A stretch of DNA of 64,000 nt. It comes from Hydractinia symbiolongicarpus. Lineage: Eukaryota > Cnidaria > Hydrozoa > Anthoathecata > Hydractiniidae. Positions within the stretch are counted from its first letter, which is position 1. Each line of letters begins with the position of its first letter. The notes beneath the pieces are model-generated. The model was given only the letters and a program-made list of their open reading frames with translations. It did not search any database and was not told the origin of the DNA. The stretch lies in the NCBI RefSeq assembly GCF_029227915.1, contig NC_079876.1, positions 38,237,828 through 38,301,827 of the forward strand. The letters run 5' to 3'. Below, in pieces: positions 52,593 to 63,870 of the stretch. A program made the translations under genes and the position numbers.

Positions 52593-54662
52593 ATCAGGTC
52601 ACAGTCCAAAGTTAGTTCAATTAAGTCCCACAGTCAATCGTTTAATTGTTTAAGGCGATGCAACCTAGGAATATCAGAAAAATATCGCTAAATTCATGTT
52701 GGTACGAATATGTGACGAAACCGTTGTAACTCAAACGGACTGACACCGTTAGAAAGTCAATGAAAAGAAGTTTTTGAAACTGTCGCTATTTCTTCATGGC
52801 GCGATAACGGCTACGATTGGTGCCACAGTAAAAAATGACTTATTAATTTAAATTTTTAAATAAAGCGCTACAACAACGCCCAGTGTAAACGCTGAGTTTA
52901 GGCAATCATGTCAAAATAAGAAGAATGCTATTTCTTGGAGTCCAATTTTTTCATTTATCACATTTATCAGGTCACAGACAAAAGTTAGTTCAATTAAGTC
53001 CCACAGTCAATCATTTCACTGTTAAAAGCGATGCAACCTATGAATGTCAGATGAATATCGCTAAATACATGTTGGTACGAATATGTGACCCAACCGTTTA
53101 AACTCAAACGGACTGACACCGTTAGAAAGTCAATGAAATGTAGTTTTTGAAACTGTCGCTATTTCTTCAGGGCGCGATAACGGCTAGGATTGGTCCCACA
53201 GTAAAAAATGACTTATTAATTTAAATTTTTAAATGAAGCGCTACAACAGCGGTCAGTGTAATCGCTGAGTTTATGCAATCATGTCAAATTAAGAAGAATG
53301 CTATTTCTTGGAGTCCAATTTTTTCATTTATCACATTTATCAGTTCACAGTCAAAAGTTAGTTCAATTAAGTCCCACAGTCAATCTTTTCACTGTTAAAA
53401 GTGGTGCAACTTAGTAATATCAGATGAATATCGCTGAATACATGTTGGTACGAATATATGACCCAACCGTTGAAACTTAAACGGACAGACACCGTTAGAA
53501 AGTCAGTGAAATGTAGTTTTTGAAGCTGTCACTATTTCTTCAGCGCGCGCTAACGGCTAGGATTAGTCCCTCAGCAAAAAATGAGTTTTTTATCTTAATT
53601 TTGAATTGAAGCGCTACCACAGCGGCCGGTGTAATCGCTGAGTTCCGGCAATCATGTCAAATTAAGAAGAATGTTATTTCCTGAATTCCAATTTTCTCAT
53701 TTATCACATTTATTAGGTCACAGTCCAAAGTTAGTTCAATTAAGTCCCACAGTCAATCGTTTAATTGTTTAAGGCAATGCAACCTAGGAATATCAGAAAA
53801 ATATCGCTAAATTCATGTTGGTACGAATATGTGACGCAACCGTGGTAACTCAAACGGACTGACACCGTTAGAAAGTCAATGAAAAGAAGTTTTTGTAACT
53901 GTCGCTATTTCTTCAGGGCGCGATAAGGGCTAGGATTGGTCCCCAGTAAAAAATGACTTATTAATTTAAATTTTTAAATAAAGCGCTACAACAGCGCCCA
54001 GTGTAAACGCTGAGTTTAGGCAATCATGTCAAATTCAGAAGAATGCTATTTCTTGGAGTCCAATTTTTTCATTTATCACATTTATCAGGTCACAGTCAAA
54101 AGTTAGTTCAATTAAGTCCCACAGTCAATCGTTTCACTGTTAAAAGCGGTGCAACCTAGTAATATCAGATGAATATCGCTAAATACATGTTGGTAAGAAT
54201 ATATGACACAACCTTTGAAACTTAAACGGACTGACACCGTTAGAAAGTCAGTGAAATGTAGTTTTTGAAACTGTCACTATTTCTTCAGCGCACGATAACG
54301 GCTAGGATTGGTGCCACAGTAAAAAAATGGCTTTTTCATCTTAATTCTTAAATGAAGCGCTACCACAGCGACTAGTGTAGTCGCTGAGTTTCGGCAATCA
54401 TGTCATATTAAGAACAATGTTATTTCTTGGAGTCCAATTGTCTCATTTATCACATTCATCAGGTCACAGTCCAAAGTTAGTTCAATTAAGTCCCACAGTC
54501 AATCGTTTCATTGTCAAAGGCGATGCAACCTAGTAATATCAGAAAAATATCGCTAAATTCATGTTGGTACGAATATGTGACGCAACCGTTGTAACTCAAA
54601 CGGACTGACACCGTTAGAAAGTCAATGAAATGTAGTTTTTGAAACTGTCGCTATTTCTTCAG
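52593..54662. repeat. Third, slightly diverged copy of the 1865-bp pentamer with its right flank
   Basis: This block matches 49236-51305 at +3357 (nine monomers), including part of the flank right of the second pentamer. To its left the match shifts register to 46.8-47.4 kb at +5222, so the block was rebuilt from two places in the array. Differences from copies 1 and 2 include GTCAATCATTTC for GTAAATCATTTC, TTTATGCAATC for TTTTTGCAATC, TTTTTTATC for TTTCTTATC, AACTGTCGC for AACTGCCGC, and ACATGTTGG for ACAAGTTGG. It is thus older than the split between copies 1 and 2. Confidence 0.87.
54366..54386. other. Perfect hairpin: 9-bp stem, 3-nt loop (pentamer copy 3)
   Basis: Same stem and loop as at 49144 in the diverged third pentamer, so this form predates the split of the three copies. 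Confidence 0.87.
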
Positions 54663-56918
54663 GGCGCAATAACGGCTAGGATTGGTCCCACAGTAAAAAA
54701 ATGACTTTTTCATCTTAATTTTTAAATGAAGCGCTACCACAGCGCCAAGTGTAGTCGCTGAGTTTCGGCAATCATGTTAAATTAAGAACAATGTTTTTTC
54801 TTGGAGTCCAATTGTCTCATTTATCACATTCATCAGGTCACAGTCCAAAGTTAGTTCAATTAAGTCCCACAGTCAATCGTTTCATTGTCAAAGGCGATGC
54901 AACCTAGTAATATCAGAAAAATATCGCTAAATTCATGTTGGTACGAATATGTGACGCAACCGTTGTAACTCAAACGGACTGACACCGTTAGAAAGTCAAT
55001 GAAATGTAGTTTTTGAAACTGTCGCTATTTCTTCAGGGCGCAATAACGGCTAGGATTGGTCCCACAGTAAAAAAATGACTTTTTCATCTTAATTTTTAAA
55101 TGAAGCGCTACCACAGCGCCAAGTGTAGTCGCTGAGTTTCGGCAATCATGTCAAATTAAGAACAATGTTTTTTCTTGGAGTCCAATTGTCTCATTTATCA
55201 CATTCATCAGGTCACAGTCCAAAGTTAGTTCAATTAAGTCCCACAGTCACTCGTTTCATTGTTAAAGGCGATGCAACCTAGTAATATCGGAAAAATATCG
55301 CTAAATACATGTTGGTACGAATATGTGACCCAACCATTAAAACTGAAACGGACTGACACCGTTAGAAAGTCAATGAAATGTAGTTTTTGAAACTGTCGCT
55401 ATTTCTTCAGCGCGCGATAACAAATAGGATTGGTCCCACAGTAAAAAAATGACTTTTCATGTTAATTCTTAAATGAAGCGCTACCACAGCAACCAGTGTA
55501 GTCGCTGAGTTTCGGCAATCATGTCAAATTAAGAACAATGTTATTTCTTGGAATCCAATTGTCTCATTTATCACATTCATCAGGTCACAGTCCAAAGTTA
55601 GTTCAATTAAGTCCCACAGTCAATTGTTTTATTGTAAAGGCGCTGCAACCTAGTAATATCAGAAAAATATCGCTAAATTCATGTTGGTACGAATATGTGA
55701 CGCAACCGTTGTAACTCAAACGGATTGATACTGTTAAAAAGTCAATGAAAAGTAGTTTTTGAAACTGTCGCTATTTTTTCAGTGCGCGATAACGGCTAGG
55801 ATTGGTTCCACAGTAAAAAAATGACTTTTTCATCTTAATTCTTAAATGAAGCGCTACCACAGCGACCAGTGTAGTCGCTGAGTTTCGGCAATCATGTCAA
55901 ATTAAGAACAATGTTATTTCTTGGCGTCCAATTGTCTCATTTATCACATTCATCAGATCACAGTCCAAAGTTAGTTCATTTAAGTCCCACAGTCAATCGT
56001 TTCATTGTTAAAGGCGATGCAACCTAGTAATATCAGAAAAATATCGCTAAATTCATGTTGGTACGAATATGTGACGCAACCGTTGTAACTCAAACGGACT
56101 GACACCGTTAGAAAGTCAATGAAATGTAGTTTTTGAAACTGTCGCTATTTCTCCAGGGCGCAATAACGGCTAGGATTGGTCCCACATTAAAAAATGACTT
56201 ATTAATTTAAACTTTTAAATGAAGCGCTACAACATGGACCAGTGTAATCGCTGAGTTTAGTCAATCATGTCAAATTAAGACGAGTGCTATTTCTTGGAGT
56301 CCAATTTTTTCATTTATCACATTTATCAGGTCACAGTCAAAAGTTAGTTCAATTGAGTCCCACAGTCAATCGCTTCACAGTTAAAAGAGGTGCAACCTAG
56401 TAATATCAGATGAATATCGCTAAATACATGTTGGTACGAATATATGACCCAACCGTTAAAACTTAAACGGACTGACACCGTTAGAAAGTCAATGAAATGT
56501 AGTTTTTGAAACTGTCACTTTTTCTTCAGCGCGCGCTAACGGCTAGGATTGGTCCCTCAGCAAAAAATGAGTTTTTTATCTTAATTTTAAATTGAAGCGC
56601 CACCACAACGGCCGATGTAATCGCTGAGTTCCGGCAATCATGTCAAATTAAGAAGAATGTTATTTCTTGAATTCCAATTTTCTCATTTATCACATTAATC
56701 AGGTCACAGTCCAAAGTTAGTTCAATTAAGTCCCACAGTCAATCAATTCACTGTTAAAAGCGATGCAACCTAGTAATATCAGATGAATATCGCTAAATAC
56801 ATGTTGGTACGAATATATGACCCAACCGTTAAAACTTAAACGGACTGACACCGTTAGAAAGTCAATGAAATGTAGTTTTTGAAACTGTCACTTTTTCTTC
56901 AGCGCGCGCTAACGGCTA

Positions 56919-59156
56919 GGATTGGTCCCTCAGCAAAAAATGAGTTTTTTATCTTAATTTTAAATTGAAGCGCCACCACAACGGCCGGTGTAATCGCTGC
57001 GTTCCGGCAATCATGTCAAATTAAGAAGAATGTTATTTCTTGAATTCCAATTTTCTCATTTATCACATTAATCAGGTCACAGTCCAAAGTTAGTTCAATT
57101 AAGTCCCACAGTCAATCAATTCACTGTTAAAAGCGATGCAACCTAGTAATGTCAGATGAATATCGCTAAATACATGTTGTTACGAATATGTGACCCAACC
57201 GTTTAAACTCAAACGGACTGACACCGTTAGAAAGTCAATGAAATGTAGTTTTTGAAACTGTCGCTATTTCTTCAGGGCGCGATAACGGCTAGGATTGGTC
57301 CCACAGTAAAAAATGACTTATTAATATAAATTTTTAAATGAAGCGCTACAACAGCGCCCAGTGTAAACGCTGAGTTTAGGCAATCATATCAAATTAAGAA
57401 GAATGCTATTTCTTGGAGTCCAATTTTTTCATTTATCACATTTATCAGGTCACAGTCAAAAGTTAGTTCAATTAAGTCCTACGGTCAATCGTTTCATTGT
57501 TAAATGCGATGCAACCTAGTAATATCAGAAAAATATCGCTAAGTTCATGCTGGTACAAATATGTGACCCAACCGTTGAAACTTAAACAGACTGACACCGT
57601 TAGAAAGTCAATGAAATGTAGTTTTTGAACCTTTCACTATTTCTTCAGCGTGCGCTAACGGCTAGGATTAGTCCCTCAGCAAAAAATGAGTTTTTTATCT
57701 TAATTTTGAATTGAAGCGCTACCACAGCGGCCGGTGTAATCGCTGAGTTTCGTCAATCATGTCAAATTAAGACGAGTGCTATTTCTTGGAGTCCAATTTT
57801 TTCATTTATCACATTTATCAGGTCACAGTCAAAAGTTAGTTCAATTAAGTCCCACAGTCAATCGCTTCACAGTTAAAAGAGGTGCAACCTAGTAATATCA
57901 GATGAATATCGCTAAATACATGTTGGTACGAATATATGACCCAACCGTTGAAACTTAAACGGACTGACACCGTTAGAAAGTCAATGAAATGTAGTTTTTG
58001 AACCTTTCACTATTTCTTCAGCGTGCGCTAACGGCTAGGATTAGTCCCTCAGCAAAAAATGAGTTTTTTATCTTAATTTTGAATTGAAGCGCTACCACAG
58101 CGGCCGGTGTAATCGCTGAGTTTCGTCAATCATGTCAAATTAAGACGAGTGCTATTTCTTGGAGTCCAATTTTTTCATTTATCACATTTATCAGGTCACA
58201 GTCAAAAGTTAGTTCAATTAAGTCCCACAGTCAATCGCTTCACAGTTAAAAGAGGTGCAACCTAGTAATATCAGATGAATATCGCTAAATACATGTTGGT
58301 ACGAATATATGACCCAACCGTTGAAACTTAAACGGACTGACACCGTTAGAAAGTCAATGAAATGTAGTTTTTGAAACTGTCACTATTCCTTCAGCGCGCG
58401 CTAACGGCTAGGATTGGTCCCTCAGCAAAAAATGAGTTTTTTATGTTAATTTTAAATTGAAGCGCCACCACAAGGGCCGGTGTAATCGCTGAGTTCCGGC
58501 AATCATGTCAAATTAAGAAGAATGTTATTTCTTGAATTTCAATTTTCTCATTTATCACATTAATCAGGTCACAGTCCAAAGTTAGTTCAATTAAGTCCCA
58601 CAGTCAATCAATTCACTGTTAAAAGCGATGCAACCTAGTAATGTCAGATGAATATCGCTAAATACATGTTGTTACGAATATGTGACCCAACCGTTTAAAC
58701 TCAAACGGACTGACACCGTTAGAAAGTCAATGAAATGTAGTTTTTGAAACTGTCGCTATTTCTTCAGGGCGCGATAACGGCTAGGATTGGTCCCACAGTA
58801 AAAAATGTCTTATTAATATAAATTTTTAAATGAAGCGCTACAACAGCGCCCAGTGTAAACGCAGACTTTAGGCAATCATGTCAAATTAAGAAGAATGCTA
58901 TTTCTTGGAGTCCAATTCTTTCATTCATCACATTTATCAGGTCACAGTAAAAAGTTAGTTCAATTAAGTCCTACGGTCAATCGTTTCATTGTTAAATGCG
59001 ATGCAACCTAGTAATATCAGAAAAATATCGCTAAGTTCATGCTGGTACAAATATGTGACTCAACCGTTTCAACTCAAACGGACTGGCATCGTTAGAAAGT
59101 CAATGAAAAGAAGTTTTTGAAACTGTCGCTATTTCTTCAGTGCGCGATAACGGCTA
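56919..59156. repeat. Tetrameric repeat of 1492 bp and nested single-monomer duplications
   Basis: Starts 56919 and 57292 recur at 58411 and 58784 (+1492), sharing TAATTTTAAATTGAAGCG, ATGTTGTTACG, TTAATATAAATTTTTAAATG and TCCTACGGTCAATCG. Between them the monomers at 57665 and 58038 are a near-identical pair (GAACCTTTCACTATTTC, GGATTAGTCCC, AAGACGAGTGC). The monomers at 56546 and 56919 form another pair. Three generations of exchange are therefore visible within 2.6 kb. Confidence 0.8.
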
Positions 59157-60110
59157 GGATTGGTCCCACAGTAAAAAATGACTTATTAATTTAAATTTTT
59201 AAATGAAGCGCTACAACAGCGCCCAGTGTAAACGCTGAGTTTAGGCAATCATATCAAATTAAGAAGAATGCTATTTCTTGGAGTCCAATTTTTTCATTTA
59301 TCACATTTATCAGGTCACAGTCAAAAGTTAGTTCAATTAAGTCCCACAGTCAATCATTTTATTGTTAAAGGCGATGAAACCTAGTAATATCAGAAAAATA
59401 TCGCTAAATTCATGTTGGTACGAATATGTGACGCAACCGTTGTAACTCAAACAGACTGACACCGTTAGAAAGTCAGTGAAATGAAGTTTCTGAAACTGTC
59501 GCTATTTCTTCGGGGCGCGATAACGGCTAGGATTGGTCCCACAGTAAAAAATGACTTATTAATTTAAATTTTTAAATGAAGCGCTACAACAGCGCCCAGT
59601 GTAATCGCTGAGTTTATGCAATCATGTCAAATTAAGAAGAATGCTATTTCTTGGAGTCCAATTTTTTCATTTATCACATTTATCAGGTCACAGTCCAAAG
59701 TTAGTTCAATTAAGTCCCACAGTCAATCGTTTCACTGTTAAAAGCGGTGCAACCTAGTAATATCAGATGAATATCGCTAAATTCATGTTGGTACGAATAT
59801 ATGACACAACCGTTGAAACTTAAACGGACTGACACCGTTAGAAAGTCAGTGAAATGTAGTTTTGGAAACTGTCGCTATTTCTTCAGCGCGTGATAACGGC
59901 TAGGATTGGTCCCACAGTAAAAAATGACTTTCTTATCTTAATTCTTAAATGAAGATGCTACCACAGCGCCCAGTGTAATCGCTGAGTTTCGGCAATTATG
60001 TCAAATTAAGAAGAATGTTTTTTCTTGGAGTCCAATTGTCTCCTTTATCACATTTATCACGTCACAGTCCAAAGTTAGTTCAATTAAGTCCCGCAGTCAA
60101 TCGTTTCGCT

Positions 60111-63100
60111 GTTAAAAGCCATACAACCTAGAAATACCCGAAAAGTATCAAGAAATACATGTTGGTACGAATATGTGACCCAACCGTTTAAACTCAAACG
60201 GACTGACACCGTTACAAAGTCAATGAAATGTAGTTTTTGAAACTGTCGCTATTTCTTCAGCGCGCGATAACGGCTAGGATTGGTCCCACAGTAAAAAATG
60301 ACATATTAATTTAAATTTTTAAATGAAGCGCTACAACAGCGCCCAGTCTAATCGCTGAGGTTAGGCAATCATGTCAAATTAAGAAGAATACTATTTCTTG
60401 GAGTCCAATTTTCTCATTTATCACATTGATCAGGTCAAAGTCCAAGGTTGGTTCTATTAAGTCCCACAGTCAATCGTTTCACTGTTAAAAGCAATGCAAC
60501 CTAGTAATATCACATAAATATCGCTAAATACATGTTGGTACGAATATGTGACTCAACCGTTGTAACTCAAACGGATTGATACTGTTAGAAAGTCAATGAA
60601 GTGTATTATCTGAAACTGTCGCTATTTCTTCAGCGCGCGATAACGGCTAGGATTGGTCCCACAGTAAAGAATGACTTATTTACCTAAACTTTTAAATAAA
60701 GCGCTGCCACAGCGCCCAGTGTAATCGCTGAGTTTCGGCAATCATGTCAAATTAAGAACAATGTTATTTCTTTGAGCCCAATTGTCTCATTTATCACATT
60801 CATCAGGTCACAGTCCAAAGTTAGTTCAATTAAGTCCCACAGTCAATCGTTTCACTGTTATAAGCAATGCAACCTAGTAATATCAGATAAATATCGCTAA
60901 ATACATGTTGGTACGAATATGTGACTCAACCGTTGTAACTCAAACGGATTGATACTGTTAGAAAGTCAATGAAGTGTAGTATTTGAAACTGTCGCTATTT
61001 CTTCAGCGCGCGATAACGGCTAGGATTGGTCCCACAGTAAAGAATGACTTATTTACCTAAACTTTTAAATAAAGCGCTGCCACAGCGCCCAGTGTAATCG
61101 CTGAGTTTCGGCAATCATGTCAAATTAAGAACAATGTTATTTCTTGGAGCCCAATTGTCTCATTTATCACATTCATCAGGTCACAATCCAAAGTTAGTTT
61201 AATTAAGTCCCACAGTCAATTGTTTCATTGTTAAAGGCGATGCAACCTAGTAATATCGGAAAAATATCGCTAAAAACATGTTGGTACGAATATGTGACCC
61301 AACCGTTGCAACTCAAACGGACTGACACCGTTGGAAAGTCAATAAAATGTAGTTTTTGAAACTGTCGGTATTTCTTCAGCGCGTGATAACGGCTAGGATT
61401 GGTCCCACAGTAAAAAATGACTTTCTTATCTTAATTCTTAAATGAAGCGCTACCACAGCGCCCAGTATAATCGCTGAGTTTCGGCAATCATGTCAAATTA
61501 AGAAGATTGTTTTTTCTTGGAGTCCAATTGTCTCCTTTATCACATTTATCAGGTCACAGTCCAAAGTTAGTTCAATTAAGTCCCACAGTCAATCGTCTCA
61601 TTGTTAAAAGTGATGCATCCTAGTAATATCAGATAAATATCTCTAAATACATGTTGGTACGAATATGTGAATCAAGCGTTGAAACTTAAACGAACTGACA
61701 CCGTTAGATAGTCAGTGAAATGTAGAATTTGAAACTGTTTTTATTTCTTCGGCGCGCGCTAACAGCTAGGATTGGTGCCTAAGTAAAAAATGACTTTCTT
61801 ATCTTAATTTATAATTGAAGCGCTTCCACAGCGACCAGTGTAGTCGCTGAGTTTCGGCAATCATGTCAAATTAAGAACAATGTTATTTCGTGGAGTCCAA
61901 TTGTCTCGCTTTCACATTTACAGGGTCACAGTCCATAGTCAGTTCAATTAAGTCCTGCAGTCAATCGTTTCGCTGTTAAAAGCCATACAACCTAGAAATA
62001 CCCGAAAAGTATCAAGAAATACATGTTGGTACGAATATGTGACACAACCGTTTAAACTCAAACGGACTGACACCGTTAGAAAGTCAATGAAATGTAGTTT
62101 TTGAAACTGTCGCTATTTCTTCAGCGCGCGATAACGGCTAGGATTGTTCCCACAGTAAAAAATGACATATTAATTTAAATTTTTAATTGAAGCGCTACAA
62201 CAGCGCCCAGTCTAATCGCTGAGGTTAGGCAATCATGTCAAATTAAGAAGAATACTATCTCTTGGAGTCCAATTTTCTTATTTATCACATTGATCAGGTC
62301 AAAGTCCAAGGTTGGTTTAATTAAGTCCCACAGTCAATCGTTTCACTGTTAAAAGCGATGCAACCTAGTAATATCAGATAAATATCGCTAAATACATGTT
62401 GGTACAAATATGTGACTCAATCGTTGTAACTCAAACGGATTGATACTGTTAGAAAGTCAATGAAATGTAGTATTTGAAACTGTCGCTATTTCTTCAGCGC
62501 GCGATAACGGCTAGGATTGGTCCCACAGTAAAAAAAGACTTATTAATTTAAATTTTTAAATGAAGTGCTACAACAGCGCCCAGTGTAATCGCTGAGTTTA
62601 GGCAATCATGTCAAATTAAGAAGAATGCTATTTCTTGGAGTCCAATTTTTTCATTTATCACATTTATCAGGTCACAGACAAAAGTTAGTTCAATTAAGTC
62701 CCACAGTCAATTGTTTCGCTGTTAAAAGCCATACAACCTAGTAATACCTGAAAAATATCAAGGAATACATGTTGGTACGAATATATGACTCAACCGTTGT
62801 AACTCAAACGGATTGATGCTGTTGGAAAGTCAATGAAATGTAGTTTGTGAAACTGTCGCTATTTCTTCAGCGCGCGATAACAGCTAGGATTGGTCCCACA
62901 GTAAAGAATGACTTATTTACCTAAACTTTTAAATGAAGCGCTACCACAGCGCCCAGTGTAATCGCTGAGTTCTGGCAATCACGTCAAGCTAAGAAGAATG
63001 TTATTTCTTGGAGTCCAATCTTCTCATTTATCACATTTATCAGGTCACAATCCAAAGTTAGTTCAATTAAGTCCCACAGTCAATCGTTTCATTGTTAAAA

Positions 63101-63870
63101 GCGATGCAACCTAGTAATATCAGAAAAATATCGCTAAATTCATGTTGGTACGAATATGTGACGCAACCGTTGTAACTCAAACGGACTGACACCGTTAGAA
63201 AGTCAAAGAAATGTAGTTTTTGAAACTGTCGCTATTTCGTCAGGGCGCAATAACGGCTAGGATTGGTCCCACAGCAAAAAAATGACTTTCTTATCTTAAT
63301 TCTTGAATGAAGCGCTACCACAGCGCCCAGTGTAATCGCTGAGTTTCGGCAATCATGTCAAATTAAGAAGAATGTTATTTCTAAGAGTCCAATTGTCTCA
63401 CTTTCATATTTATAAGGTCACAGTCCATACTCAGTTCAATTAATTCCACAGTCAATCGTTTCGCTGTTAAAAGCCATACAATTTGGTAATACCTGAAAAA
63501 TATCAAGAAATAGATGTTGGTAGGAATATGTGACTCAAGCGTTGTAACTCAAACAGATTGATACTGTTAAAAAGTCAATGAAATGTAGTTTTTGAAACTG
63601 TCGCTATTTCTTCAGCGCGCGATAACGGCTAGGATTGGTCCCACAGTAAAAAATGACTTTTTCATCTTAATTCTTAAATGAAGCGCTACCACAGCGCCAA
63701 GTGTAGTCGCTGAGTTTCGGCAATCATGTGAAATTAAGAACAATGTTATTTCGTGTAGTCCAATTGTCTCGCTTTCACATTTACAGGGTCACAGTCCATA
63801 GTCAGTTCAATTAAGTCCCGCAGTCAATCGTTTCGCTGTTAAAAGCCATACAACCTAGAAATACCCGAAA
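60111..63870. repeat. Relic pentameric spacing of about 1864 bp
   Basis: The rare distal-half variant GTTAAAAGCCATACAACC followed by AGAAATACCCGAAAAGTATC occurs three times, at 60111, 61975 and 63838, spaced 1864 and 1863 bases (five monomers). The monomers just right of the first two copies also agree (GACATATTAATTTAAA, AAAGTCCAAGGTTGG at about 60438 and 62301). Intervening monomers do not all match, so the original pentamer has been partly overwritten. Confidence 0.75.

Larger units (their letters stand above)
43487..60276. repeat. Zone 4: mixed zone 1-type and zone 3-type monomers with a triplicated pentamer
   Basis: Monomer starts: 43487, 43860, 44234, 44607, 44981, 45354, 45727, 46100, 46473, 46846, 47219, 47592, 47965, 48338, 48711, 49083, 49457, 49830, 50203, 50576, 50948, 51322, 51695, 52068, 52441, 52814, 53187, 53560, 53933, 54305, 54679, 55053, 55427, 55799, 56173, 56546, 56919, 57292, 57665, 58038, 58411, 58784, 59157, 59530, 59903. 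Lengths are 372-374. Both six-A/TTAATTTAAA copies and seven-A/TTTTTCATC copies occur, interleaved. Several neighbouring pairs are near-identical single-monomer duplications: 45354/45727 in their proximal halves, 54679/55053, 56546/56919 and 57665/58038. No gene is present. Confidence 0.88.
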
